The position numbers and the translations under genes are program-made. Positions 55,836 to 63,998 of a DNA stretch of 64,000 nt are shown in pieces. Below the pieces are notes generated by a model, which saw nothing but the letters and a program-made list of their open reading frames with translations, was not told the DNA's origin and did not search any database. Source of the DNA: JAURNZ01 sp036337715 (GTDB lineage: Bacteria; Pseudomonadota; Gammaproteobacteria; Comchoanobacterales; Comchoanobacteraceae); assembly GCA_036337715.1 (NCBI GenBank), contig JAYZDS010000007.1, positions 62,001 through 126,000 of the forward strand, read 5' to 3'. The number at the start of each line of letters is the position of its first letter. The first letter of the stretch is position 1.

Positions 55836-57449
55836 ATGCTAACACAAATAAAAGACATTGTAGATGAAAAATTTCAAAAAAAGCCTGGTAAGCCCGAACC
55901 TAGTAACCTCATTTATGCCCAAAGTATTTTAGAAAAAATTTTAAAAAATAAAAGTCCAAATTCTGTGACAGAGCTAAATTTAAGGGAAAATGAAGATAAT
56001 ACTAAATTTCTATCTGAATGTTTTGAGACTGCTTTAAAAAAAAGATCTACTAGCCTCATTGCACAAAGAGCAATACAAACTCTGAGCCAAAATGATCGAG
56101 ATATACTTTTTGAAAATTTAACGCGTGCTCCAAAACAAGATCCTATTACATTATTTTTAAAATATGCTTTATTTCTTAACTTAGGTTATGACACAAGAAA
56201 GGAATTGGATAAAATTGAATTAACTGCAGATCAAAAGGCTCAGTGTTTAATGAGCTATTATCCCCCAAATGAAGGTTCTACTTTGGAATTTATATATCAT
56301 GAAATAGGCCAATACGCTATGAAAGAGGGTGGATCGTTAAAAGATTTCGATACATTATTAGTAGACTATTATTTTGAAAATAAATGGTTTACAAAAGATT
56401 CATATGAGTTTGTTAAAACTTTGGAGAGAAGTATTAAAGATCCTGTAAATGTCTTAAAAAAATACTTAGATACTCGTAAATATAAATTACAAATAAATAA
56501 ATTCCTAGGACTTAATGATGATCAAAAAAATGAAATACTGATGTATTTAGTTGAGAAGTGTATTCATGGTTATGTCGATGACAGAGTTAAACCAGGCAGT
56601 TTGAGAGCCAAACTGGATCTTGAAATGAAGTATGTTACAACAAAATTTATGGAAGCTTATGGCATTACTAACCTAAAGACTACAATCGATAAACTAGTTC
56701 AATTGGAAACAAATACCTTTAAAAAAAATGCCCTAAAAAATATAAATATAAAATGGGATAAAGTAGATGAATTGATGATTCAATTTGATATTGCAAGTAA
56801 AAAAGGACAATTTCAGTTTTTTAGAAATTTACAGAAACAATATCAATCGCTAGAAAATTCTCAGCGGTTAGACGTTACAGCATACCTACTTAATGCATTT
56901 ATAAAACCTCTTAGGCAGGAATCTTTAAAACCCCCGTCATTTTCTCTTTTAAAACGGTTAGATCATACATGTATTTACTATTTAAAAAGACTTATTAATG
57001 ATTTTCTTGGAGACGCCAATAACGTCAATGCATTAAAAAATAAGTTGACGCAAGACTACGGCTACGAAGATTCTGATTTAAAAAACATATTTCAAGAACT
57101 TGAAATTAGTTACGAATTTAATTTAGTAGATAAAAATACAATAATTTCAGAACAAGAACAAAAATCAAAAAGGTTTATAAGGTTGTTAAAAAGGTTTTCA
57201 GAAAAGATATCTAGCATTTTTCAAAAGTTAATTAATATGATATCCGGCAAGGATGCTAAATTTGGTAAAGATGAACACAAGCGTGAAAAAGAAAAATTAC
57301 GTTTTGGTGACGATGAATACATGTATTTTGACAAAAATAAACCTGTATCTTCAAAAGAAATACCAAAAAGTAGAGAAAAAACCAATCCCAAACCAATTCT
57401 TGAGAAAACTGAAGATAAACCAGAAATTGGAAAAGAACCAAAAAGGTAG
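55836..57449 (+). CDS. Unknown large helical protein, effector candidate
   Basis: I do not recognise this 537-residue protein. It is highly charged, Lys/Asn/Asp-rich and helical throughout (for example LTADQKAQCLMSYY, SKKGQFQFFRNLQKQYQSLEN). There is no signal peptide or transmembrane segment. The last 80 residues are disordered and strongly charged, ending in Pro/Glu/Lys-rich repeats (KPILEKTEDKPEIGKEPKR). It heads an accessory island with exported and membrane proteins. Size, composition and disordered tail are those of many type IV effectors; this is inference only. Confidence 0.6.
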   Translation: MLTQIKDIVDEKFQKKPGKPEPSNLIYAQSILEKILKNKSPNSVTELNLRENEDNTKFLSECFETALKKRSTSLIAQRAIQTLSQNDRDILFENLTRAPKQDPITLFLKYALFLNLGYDTRKELDKIELTADQKAQCLMSYYPPNEGSTLEFIYHEIGQYAMKEGGSLKDFDTLLVDYYFENKWFTKDSYEFVKTLERSIKDPVNVLKKYLDTRKYKLQINKFLGLNDDQKNEILMYLVEKCIHGYVDDRVKPGSLRAKLDLEMKYVTTKFMEAYGITNLKTTIDKLVQLETNTFKKNALKNINIKWDKVDELMIQFDIASKKGQFQFFRNLQKQYQSLENSQRLDVTAYLLNAFIKPLRQESLKPPSFSLLKRLDHTCIYYLKRLINDFLGDANNVNALKNKLTQDYGYEDSDLKNIFQELEISYEFNLVDKNTIISEQEQKSKRFIRLLKRFSEKISSIFQKLINMISGKDAKFGKDEHKREKEKLRFGDDEYMYFDKNKPVSSKEIPKSREKTNPKPILEKTEDKPEIGKEPKR

Positions 57450-57477
57450 TGTTAAAGCAATTTTTTTCAGAATCGAC

Positions 57478-57505
57478 TATAATATAATTATAACAATAAA
57501 AGAGG
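57478..57505 (+). promoter_or_regulatory. -10 box and RBS of acidic exported protein gene
   Basis: TATAAT at 57478-57483, then a second TATAA-like stretch, and the ribosome-binding site AGAGG at 57501-57505, eight bases before the ATG. Confidence 0.5.
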
Positions 57506-57512
57506 TAAAATT

Positions 57513-57896
57513 ATGAAAAACTTATTAAAAATAGTCTGTATTGGTACGATGCTTTCAGGCTTTGCATTAGCTGATGCGCATGATACCAAGACCGATGACG
57601 ATAAAAGTGGCGTGGTAGATCAAACTACAAATGGAGCTACTGATGGCGATACTACAACAACAGATGGTGTTGATACTACAACAACAGACGGCGGCGATGG
57701 CGATGCTGTGAAAGATGGCGGCGATGGCGATGCTGTGAAAGATGGTGGAGACACTGGTGATGGTATGGATAAAAGTGGCGACGTAGTCGACGATGGTACA
57801 AAAGGAGATGATGTCAAAGTGGATGGTGACGGATCCGATGTTGGTTCTGATGATACCACAAAAGACGATAAATCTGATGATGGTGCAACATCATAA
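57513..57896 (+). CDS. Exported acidic low-complexity repeat protein
   Basis: This encodes 127 residues: a signal peptide (MKNLLKIVCIGTMLSGFALA) and then an almost pure Asp/Gly/Thr/Lys/Val sequence with no aromatic residues. Repeats include TTTTDG twice and GGDGDAVKD as two identical units, then degenerate versions (GDGMDKSGD, DGDGSDVGSDD). Aspartate-rich D-x-D-G stretches may bind calcium. The DNA is unusually G-rich for this genome over the repeats. It looks like a surface or periplasmic intrinsically disordered protein. No family recognised. Confidence 0.65.
   Translation: MKNLLKIVCIGTMLSGFALADAHDTKTDDDKSGVVDQTTNGATDGDTTTTDGVDTTTTDGGDGDAVKDGGDGDAVKDGGDTGDGMDKSGDVVDDGTKGDDVKVDGDGSDVGSDDTTKDDKSDDGATS
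57690..57743 (+). repeat. Two perfect tandem 27-base units
   Basis: 57690-57716 and 57717-57743 are identical and each encodes GGDGDAVKD in frame. A partial third unit follows. Slipped-strand change in copy number would keep the frame. Confidence 0.9.
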
Positions 57897-57945
57897 CCCT
57901 TGAGTAAGTAATTACGCAAAGATGTACATAATAAAGGAGATACTT

Positions 57946-58203
57946 ATGAATGTTAGATTTTATCAATGTATACTTTTAGGGTTACTTGCAATCTCAGGAT
58001 CCTTTGCTGCCAATCATGATGCAAACACCTGTGATAGAAAAGACGGTGCCAAAGCCTATAAAAAGGTATTTGTCACCGATGATGAGGGCAAAATTTATAA
58101 ACTTATGGGTTATAACTCCGATGGAACGTATGCTTATGTCGTAGAGATTAAGAAAATACAGTCCGATAAATTAAAAGAGTTATCCAAGGATTATAAAAAG
58201 TAA
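57946..58203 (+). CDS. Small exported protein, unknown
   Basis: This encodes 85 residues. The start is the ATG at 57946 after AAGGAG; an upstream ATG at 57922 would place the ribosome-binding site inside the gene. It has a signal peptide (MNVRFYQCILLGLLAISGSFA) and a short mature domain (DRKDGAKAYKKVFVTDDEGKI, YKLMGYNSDGTYAYVVEIKK) that could form a small beta-sheet. One cysteine remains in the mature part. A clear terminator follows. Confidence 0.65.
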   Translation: MNVRFYQCILLGLLAISGSFAANHDANTCDRKDGAKAYKKVFVTDDEGKIYKLMGYNSDGTYAYVVEIKKIQSDKLKELSKDYKK

Positions 58204-58229
58204 CTATCAAAACCATACACAAATATAAA

Positions 58230-58256
58230 AACACTTAGTAAAAACTAAGTGTTTTT
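58230..58256 (+). terminator. Intrinsic terminator
   Basis: Arms AACACTTAGT and ACTAAGTGTT with an AAAA loop are followed by TTTT. It ends the transcript of the exported protein genes and separates them from the membrane protein gene at 58282. The stem is flanked by A and T runs, so it may work on both strands. Confidence 0.85.
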
Positions 58257-58281
58257 ATATAAAAAAAGGAGTTAAAAAATT

Positions 58282-59184
58282 ATGCAGATCAATTATGAAC
58301 AAAAAAAAGTATTTATGGCATTTGTCAAAAAATTTGAGTTGATAGACGATACTGATAATAAAACCATTTTTCGAAAATATAAAAAACAAACTTCAAATTA
58401 TTTTGAGGGATTGATTAGTAACGACGATAAGGAAGGCAATCAAAGTGATGATATTTTACATATCTATTATTTAAAAAGAATGATCAAATTTTTAGAGTTA
58501 GAAAATACAAAACAAGCTGAAGAATTCGATATTACTGACTGGCAAGAGTTGCTTGATAAATGTAGGGCATATAAACCTAAAACATTGATGCAAAGGATAA
58601 GATTTAAAATACGTAATAATTCTTCTTTAAACAAATTTTTTTATGGATCCTTGATCTTTTTAATGGGTATGGTATGTTTGAGTGCTATGGTAACGATTGC
58701 TTTTTTCTTTCCACCAATTCTTGCAATCATTTTAATATCTATTTCCATATTGTTGGTATACGGTCTTTTTTCATATATTGATGAATTTATATCTGATGAA
58801 AAGCCAAGCATGCAAAAAGCGTTAATGAATCCGGATATGGGAAATATAAATCCTAAAAACTCAACAAACATTCAACCTGATGAGATAGGTCAAAGCTTCA
58901 TAAAAGCTAATGTTGAAGAAGATATTAATGATCAATTATTGAATTGTGAAAATGATAATGAAGCACTCAATACTCTAGTAGATTTCTTAGAAAGCAATGA
59001 TATTCCTCATGACTTAGATAAGTCAGAACCTCTCAACACAAATATTCAAAAAATATTTGATGCATCAGATGGATATAAACGAGATACCTTAACCAGTAGA
59101 CATGATAATAATAGTAACCGTCAAATGATGATTGAGTATAAAGATTCACTTATCAAACCAGTAGGAAAAAGTAGTTTTTCATAA
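58282..59184 (+). CDS. Unknown two-TM membrane protein, family member 1
   Basis: This encodes 300 residues: a soluble helical N-terminal part (about 1-110), then a hydrophobic hairpin of two transmembrane helices (FYGSLIFLMGMVCLSAMVTI and FPPILAIILISISILLVYGL, about 120-170), then a long acidic C-terminal part. The hairpin with its central Pro-Pro resembles that of the protein at 59253. An AAAGGAG ribosome-binding site is present. Two-helix hairpins in otherwise soluble proteins occur in effectors that insert in host membranes; that role is conjecture here. Confidence 0.6.
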   Translation: MQINYEQKKVFMAFVKKFELIDDTDNKTIFRKYKKQTSNYFEGLISNDDKEGNQSDDILHIYYLKRMIKFLELENTKQAEEFDITDWQELLDKCRAYKPKTLMQRIRFKIRNNSSLNKFFYGSLIFLMGMVCLSAMVTIAFFFPPILAIILISISILLVYGLFSYIDEFISDEKPSMQKALMNPDMGNINPKNSTNIQPDEIGQSFIKANVEEDINDQLLNCENDNEALNTLVDFLESNDIPHDLDKSEPLNTNIQKIFDASDGYKRDTLTSRHDNNSNRQMMIEYKDSLIKPVGKSSFS

Positions 59185-59224
59185 TGTTATCAGTTATTTA
59201 AACGAAATATTTAAATAAGAAACG

Positions 59225-59233
59225 TGCTATAAT
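59225..59233 (+). promoter_or_regulatory. Extended -10 promoter
   Basis: TGCTATAAT, 19 bases before the ATG at 59253, identical to the boxes at 34552 and 55804. Confidence 0.6.
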
Positions 59234-59252
59234 ATATGATGAGGCATTAAAA

Positions 59253-59951
59253 ATGGATAACAAAAATAATAATTTTTTAATAAAAGTTCAAAACTTTTTT
59301 CGCAATAAGTTCCTCCCTTTACTCTTTCGTGGGATTTTGCTTCTACTGATATTTGCAATGATCAGTACATTGATAATGGCAACTTTTAGTTTTCTTGCGA
59401 TTAATCCGCCCATCTTTGTAGTTATTTTAATGGCCATTGCTGTTTTTGTAATTAGCGTTTTATTCGAAAATGGGTTGCATAATGAAGATATAGAAAAGCA
59501 GCATCAGATTCGAAGACAATTAGAAATCATACCTAGTGAAGAATTGAAAAACGAAAGAAATTTGTATCGACAGCCAGTAAAAGAAAATGATGATTATTAT
59601 ATTAGTAATATGTCACTTTCTGACTTTCATGAAAAAATTATGAACGAAGTAGGTTTAGATGAAAATTCAGTTGATCTTTTGTTTAGTAACTTTCCACCTG
59701 AAATATTAGTAGATGATAAAGAACTAAAAGCATCGTTAGAAAAAAAAATAAAAGGTGATCAAAAAGCTTTTAAAGTGATGAAAGATGAAATCAAATTTAA
59801 GTCTCCTTTTAAAATCGTTAAGAACCCAAAAAATCAATCCGTTACCATCAAATTAAATAAACAATTACCCGAGGAATACCATGTTAAATTTAATCAATTG
59901 CTAAGTGAAGCAACTCGTATAAAGCCACAAGGAATCAATTTACAACGATAA
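59253..59951 (+). CDS. Unknown two-TM membrane protein, family member 2
   Basis: This encodes 232 residues. A short basic N-terminus precedes two transmembrane helices (LLLLIFAMISTLIMATFSFL and PPIFVVILMAIAVFVISVLF, with a short INPP turn between). A soluble acidic C-terminal domain of about 150 residues follows. The hairpin matches that at 58282 in length, spacing and the Pro-Pro turn, while the rest differs. A weak GAGG lies before the ATG. It has its own promoter box. Unknown function. Confidence 0.6.
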   Translation: MDNKNNNFLIKVQNFFRNKFLPLLFRGILLLLIFAMISTLIMATFSFLAINPPIFVVILMAIAVFVISVLFENGLHNEDIEKQHQIRRQLEIIPSEELKNERNLYRQPVKENDDYYISNMSLSDFHEKIMNEVGLDENSVDLLFSNFPPEILVDDKELKASLEKKIKGDQKAFKVMKDEIKFKSPFKIVKNPKNQSVTIKLNKQLPEEYHVKFNQLLSEATRIKPQGINLQR

Positions 59952-60001
59952 ATTTAGAAAAAGTATTTAGGTTCGATCATTTAAAAGCATAAGAAAAAAG
60001 T

Positions 60002-60532
60002 ATGAAAATAACAAAAATTAAACAAAAAGAAAGGGAAAAAGCCATCAATTACATGGGAGTAATCGTAGAAAACCTACCAAATCCTCAAGAAGAAAACAAT
60101 AAAAAAAGTTTTACTAGTTTTATTGCTCATAAGCCTTTTTTTGAAAATAGAAAAGATATATTCGATACAAAATTTGGAAATTGTGACGCTACTAATGATG
60201 ATGATTTATTGAAATTGTATGAGTCTTTTTTAGACGTGATAAAATTTAATTTTAACACCCAAAGCTCAGAAAATTCCAAAATAGAAGTAAGAGCGTTAAT
60301 AAACTGTATTACTGAAAAAAGAAGTCCATTTGGTTTGTCATCAAGTAGTGATAGATCCCAGGCTGGTGGCATAGATAGGCTTATTAGGTTAATTGATAAA
60401 GAAAAAGGTAAGTTTAATAAAACACAAGTAATTTCTGAAGATTTAATCCAAGAAATGGAAAATACGAATAAAGATGATTCAACTGATAATGAGCGCTACA
60501 GTAGCGACGATTACTCAGGCCCAAGCTGGTAA
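60002..60532 (+). CDS. Unknown small soluble protein
   Basis: This encodes 176 residues, charged and without signal peptide or membrane segment. The N-terminus is basic (MKITKIKQKEREKA), and the C-terminus is acidic and disordered (TNKDDSTDNERYSSDDYSG). Nothing is recognised. The start has only A-rich sequence before it. It overlaps the end of the convergent flavoprotein gene by 18 bases and ends the accessory island. Confidence 0.5.
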   Translation: MKITKIKQKEREKAINYMGVIVENLPNPQEENNKKSFTSFIAHKPFFENRKDIFDTKFGNCDATNDDDLLKLYESFLDVIKFNFNTQSSENSKIEVRALINCITEKRSPFGLSSSSDRSQAGGIDRLIRLIDKEKGKFNKTQVISEDLIQEMENTNKDDSTDNERYSSDDYSGPSW

Positions 60533-61600
60533 CTGATACTGCATTCTAAGTTTTGTGGCATTGCCGCCCAATGCAAATCCAATGCATTCACCCTGATCAT
60601 TAAACTGTTCCATTTGTATGCCATCAGCATCACTAATGATTTTCCAGCGTCCCTTAATCCACGGGTGACGACAAATTACCACGGGAAAAGTAGGGGTTTT
60701 AGCGACGGTCGGTAACGCAGGATAACTAATCTTTGTGGGATTACCTTGTAAAGTTTTAACCATGGCCTGGGCTTGTTGACGAATAGGACCGATATAACGC
60801 AAGGTAATACCATGAACTTCTGCACAATCCCCTAAAGCATAAACTTCCTTAAGATTTGTTTTACCATAAGCATCCACAATAATGCCATTTGGGCTTACCG
60901 CCAGTGCATCGCTGATGGCTGGGGCATGTTGTAGTCCAATGGCTTGAATGGTTAAATCTGCTTTAGGTGGTTTGGCTTCATACCAGCTAATGCCTGCATC
61001 GATCATTGCAGCTTTGAGTGCTTGTCCAATTGGGGCAGGTACGAGACCATTTAGCGGCAATGGTACATCGCTAACCAAACGAATGGTTTTATCTAAAGAT
61101 AATAAGTCATTGGCTAATTCGCAACCGACTAAACCAGCACCAATGATATTAATTGTTTTGGCTTTTTCCATCAATGGACGCAACACGCGGTAATCATCGA
61201 GGTTATTTAAAGAAAACGTGTTTTTTAAATATGGTAATTTTTTAGGTTCTGAACCTGTAGCAAGGATTAGTTTTGAGAATTTAAAATCCCCTCGGTCCGT
61301 AACCACCACTTTTTGATCAATTAAAATATCTTTTGCTATGGTATGCGTCAAAATAGTAGCGTTTAAGTTAGTTGCTAACTCATTTTTGCGTTCACTGATT
61401 GTATCATCTGGTGTTTTACCTTTTGTTAATGATACTGACAATAATGGTTTATGATAAAAATCACCGTCGTCTTTAGTGATGATCATCAGAGGATGATCAG
61501 GCTCAGCTTGACGCCACAATTTTGCCAATGTATAACCGGCTATACCGGAACCAATAATAATTAAAGGGGTTTTAGTAGACACGGTGCTCCAATGTTGCAA
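60515..61600 (-). CDS. FAD-dependent reductase, rubredoxin-NAD+ reductase-like
   Basis: A pyridine-nucleotide-dependent flavoprotein of 361 residues. It has the FAD site LIIIGSGIAGYTLAKLW, the YHKPLLS loop typical of rubredoxin reductases, LILATGSEPKKL, the NAD site INIIGAGLVGCELANDL, and the second FAD motif VYALGDCAEV. There is no redox-active CxxC, so it belongs to the RubB/AlkT or ferredoxin-reductase-like branch. The start overlaps ispB by 29 bases; a GTG at 61582 would reduce this. No rubredoxin gene is visible nearby, so the partner is unknown. Confidence 0.8.
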   Translation of the reverse strand: MQHWSTVSTKTPLIIIGSGIAGYTLAKLWRQAEPDHPLMIITKDDGDFYHKPLLSVSLTKGKTPDDTISERKNELATNLNATILTHTIAKDILIDQKVVVTDRGDFKFSKLILATGSEPKKLPYLKNTFSLNNLDDYRVLRPLMEKAKTINIIGAGLVGCELANDLLSLDKTIRLVSDVPLPLNGLVPAPIGQALKAAMIDAGISWYEAKPPKADLTIQAIGLQHAPAISDALAVSPNGIIVDAYGKTNLKEVYALGDCAEVHGITLRYIGPIRQQAQAMVKTLQGNPTKISYPALPTVAKTPTFPVVICRHPWIKGRWKIISDADGIQMEQFNDQGECIGFALGGNATKLRMQYQLPAWA

Positions 61601-62528
61601 TAAGTTGGGTTAATAAATCAGTTAAGTCATGTGAAGGTAGTTGAGATAATGCCTGATTGGCTTGATCAACGTATTCAGATATTTTTTGACGTGTGAGCTC
61701 AAATGCACCAGATGTTTCAAGTAGGTGTGTTATTTCTGCAACAGACGCTTTGTTTTTGTGTGCGCTTTCAATTGCATCTTTGAACTTATCTTTTTGGTAG
61801 GCCATGATGAGTGGGTAGGTTGTTTTTCTATCTAGCCAATCTTGCCCCAATGTTTTTCCAGAAACGTCGCTGGTATAGTCAAGTAAGTCATCTTGTAGCT
61901 GAAATGCGAGCCCTAAGGCTTGTCCAAAAGACAGGCACGCTTGTGTGATCTCAGGTGATGCATTCGAGACTTTAGCCGACAAGTGACAAGCTTGTTTAAA
62001 TAGTTCTGCTGTTTTAGCTTGAATGATTGAAAAATACGTACCAGCATCTATATTAAGTTTGTTGCGCACTTGATGCTGTTGTACTTCACCTGCCACGATG
62101 ATTTGGGTTGCTTGAGCTAAATCATGAATGACAATGGGATCTTCTAGAGCTGCAATCCACCTAAACGCTTGTGAGAAAAAATAATCGCCAACAAGAATAC
62201 TGGCTTTATTACCATGCTCATACCAAGCTGTTGGTTGATTATGCCTTTTGGGGGCATCATCAATGACATCATCATGTAACAAAGTTGCACAGTGAATGAT
62301 TTCTACAATGGCAGCAAGTAAATGATGAGATTTATTACATTTGCCAAGAATATTACCAATCGCTAATACCAGTAATGGGCGTAAATGTTTCCCTCTTACA
62401 ATATGGTTACCTATGTCTTTAATGAGATGCAACTGATGTTGTTGTGGTAGTTTAAGATAGTCTTGAGTCGCATACCAATCGGGTGTTACGGTCTCAGTCA
62501 TCAACGGGATTAATTTATTTAAATTCAT
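61572..62528 (-). CDS. ispB: Octaprenyl-diphosphate synthase-like polyprenyl synthetase
   Basis: A trans-prenyltransferase that elongates farnesyl diphosphate with IPP for the ubiquinone tail. The first aspartate-rich motif is LLHDDVIDDAPKRHN and the second is FQLQDDLLDYTSD. ILVGDYFFSQAF and the GKTLGQDWLDRKTTYPLI lid are conserved. It has 318 residues from the ATG at 62528, which overlaps the ybgC stop (ATGA); a TTG two codons before is rejected. Small residues before the first motif agree with a long-chain product. Exact chain length is not certain. Confidence 0.9.
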   Translation of the reverse strand: MNLNKLIPLMTETVTPDWYATQDYLKLPQQHQLHLIKDIGNHIVRGKHLRPLLVLAIGNILGKCNKSHHLLAAIVEIIHCATLLHDDVIDDAPKRHNQPTAWYEHGNKASILVGDYFFSQAFRWIAALEDPIVIHDLAQATQIIVAGEVQQHQVRNKLNIDAGTYFSIIQAKTAELFKQACHLSAKVSNASPEITQACLSFGQALGLAFQLQDDLLDYTSDVSGKTLGQDWLDRKTTYPLIMAYQKDKFKDAIESAHKNKASVAEITHLLETSGAFELTRQKISEYVDQANQALSQLPSHDLTDLLTQLIATLEHRVY

Positions 62529-62899
62529 ATGCAAAATGCTTCAATATAATTAGGCAATGCCTTTGGTTTGCCGAACGAATTAATATAGGCCATTTCGAGC
62601 TCACCCTGACATAAACATTGTTTATCCTTGTAAATGCTTTGATGCCAGATAGCCAATGTTGGTCTAACTACTTTTAATGTGCTCTTTACTTCTAATCTAT
62701 CACCCAGTCGTGCAGGCGATAAGAAATCGACCTTAAGAGACTTTATAACAAAGGCCTCTTTTTTTGCACACATATCATCCCAGTGCTTTTTTTGTTGCAT
62801 CAATCTACTAGACCTTGCACGTTCAAAATACTTTAAATAGTTTGCATGATAGACAACGCCTTGTGCATCTGTGTCTTCGTAATAAACTGTAATTTCCAT
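62525..62899 (-). CDS. ybgC: YbgC-like acyl-CoA thioesterase
   Basis: A hot-dog-fold thioesterase of about 124 residues. The signature is VYYEDTDAQGVVYHANYLKYFERAR, whose aspartate in DTDAQG is catalytic in this family. RLGDRLEVKSTLKVVRPT and the GELEMAYI strand follow. The ATG at 62899 comes just after the aconitase stop. A GTG at 62908 would overlap that stop and is also possible. In most gammaproteobacteria ybgC heads the tolQRAB operon. Here it stands between aconitase and ispB. Confidence 0.88.
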   Translation of the reverse strand: MEITVYYEDTDAQGVVYHANYLKYFERARSSRLMQQKKHWDDMCAKKEAFVIKSLKVDFLSPARLGDRLEVKSTLKVVRPTLAIWHQSIYKDKQCLCQGELEMAYINSFGKPKALPNYIEAFCI

Positions 62900-62900
62900 A

Positions 62901-63998
62901 TTAGGCACTAATTTGATTAACCATGTAAGCTAAAATGCCGCCACTTCGGTAGTATTCTAACTCATGATCTGTATCAATACGACAGGCCAGTGGATAAGAT
63001 TGAACATTACCATCTTGACGAGTAATGCGAAGTGTTAAATTAGCTTTAGGCCCAGTCATTTCACTGATGCCATCGATATCAATTAACTCATTGCCAACTA
63101 AATTTAGTTCACTTAAAGGGATGGTAAGTTGACAAGGTAAGACCCCCATTCCGACTAAGTTAGAACGATGAATACGCTCAAAGCTTTCACAAATCACTGC
63201 TTTGACACCTAGCATATAAGTGCCTTTTGCAGCCCAATCTCGCGATGAGCCTGTACCATACTCTTTGCCACCAAAGACCACTAATGGGGTATTTTGTGTC
63301 TGATAATGCATGGCAGCATCAAAGACACTCATAAGTTTTTTCTCCGGATATATAGTGGTATAACCACCTTCTTTTTCAGGATTCATGAGGTTTCTGATGC
63401 GAATGTTTGCAAACGTACCGCGTTGCATGATTTCGTGGTTACCACGACGTGAACCATAAGTATTAAAATCTTTAGGGTCTATTTGGTTTGCACTTAAATA
63501 TTGTGCAGCTGGAGAGCCTAATTTAATGGCACCAGCTGGAGAAATATGATCTGTTGTGACAGAATCACCCAACAACAGTAAAATACGAGCTTGATTGACA
63601 TCAGTAAGTTTCTCGGGTGTTTGAAAAAAATCAGGGCAGCGTACATAAGTTGAGTTTTCATCCCAACTAAAGTTTGGTTGATCAATGATGTTAATTTGTT
63701 GCCATTGTTGGTTTCCTTTAAGAACGTGTTTATATTGTTCTTCGTACATAGAACGGTTAATCAATTGCTCTTGTTGGTCTATTTCAGCTGTATTGGGCCA
63801 TATATCTTTGAGGTAAACATCCATACCATTTTCATCTTGCCCTAATGGTTCAGTGGTCAAATCAATATCAGTGGTGCCAGCAATTGCAAAAGCGACTACC
63901 AATGGTGGTGATGCAAGCCAGTTTGATTTAACTTGCGGGTGAATACGTCCTTCAAAATTACGGTTACCAGATAAAACAGCGGATACAGATAACCCGTT
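62901..63998 (-). CDS. acnA: Aconitate hydratase (C-terminal part)
   Basis: The 3' part of an AcnA/IRP-type aconitase, which interconverts citrate and isocitrate in the TCA cycle. The frame is open to the right edge, so the iron-sulfur domain 1-3 start lies outside. Visible are SGNRNFEGRIHPQVK at the edge, LLLGDSVTTDHISPAG with SPAA, NTYGSRRGNHEIMQRGTFANIR, and GGKEYGTGSSRDWAAKG with SFERIHRSNLVGMGVLPCQL in the swivelling domain 4. Residues match the long (about 890) form. Confidence 0.95.
   Translation of the reverse strand, partial: NGLSVSAVLSGNRNFEGRIHPQVKSNWLASPPLVVAFAIAGTTDIDLTTEPLGQDENGMDVYLKDIWPNTAEIDQQEQLINRSMYEEQYKHVLKGNQQWQQINIIDQPNFSWDENSTYVRCPDFFQTPEKLTDVNQARILLLLGDSVTTDHISPAGAIKLGSPAAQYLSANQIDPKDFNTYGSRRGNHEIMQRGTFANIRIRNLMNPEKEGGYTTIYPEKKLMSVFDAAMHYQTQNTPLVVFGGKEYGTGSSRDWAAKGTYMLGVKAVICESFERIHRSNLVGMGVLPCQLTIPLSELNLVGNELIDIDGISEMTGPKANLTLRITRQDGNVQSYPLACRIDTDHELEYYRSGGILAYMVNQISA

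Noticed and set aside
57690..57743. CRISPR-like repeat
   Set aside because: The units are directly adjacent with no spacers and are in frame within a gene. No CRISPR array was found anywhere in the window.
57620..57919. Pro/Ser-rich frame on the minus strand
   Set aside because: It is the complement of the Asp/Gly/Thr repeats. Low complexity keeps it open; it has no start site or promoter.
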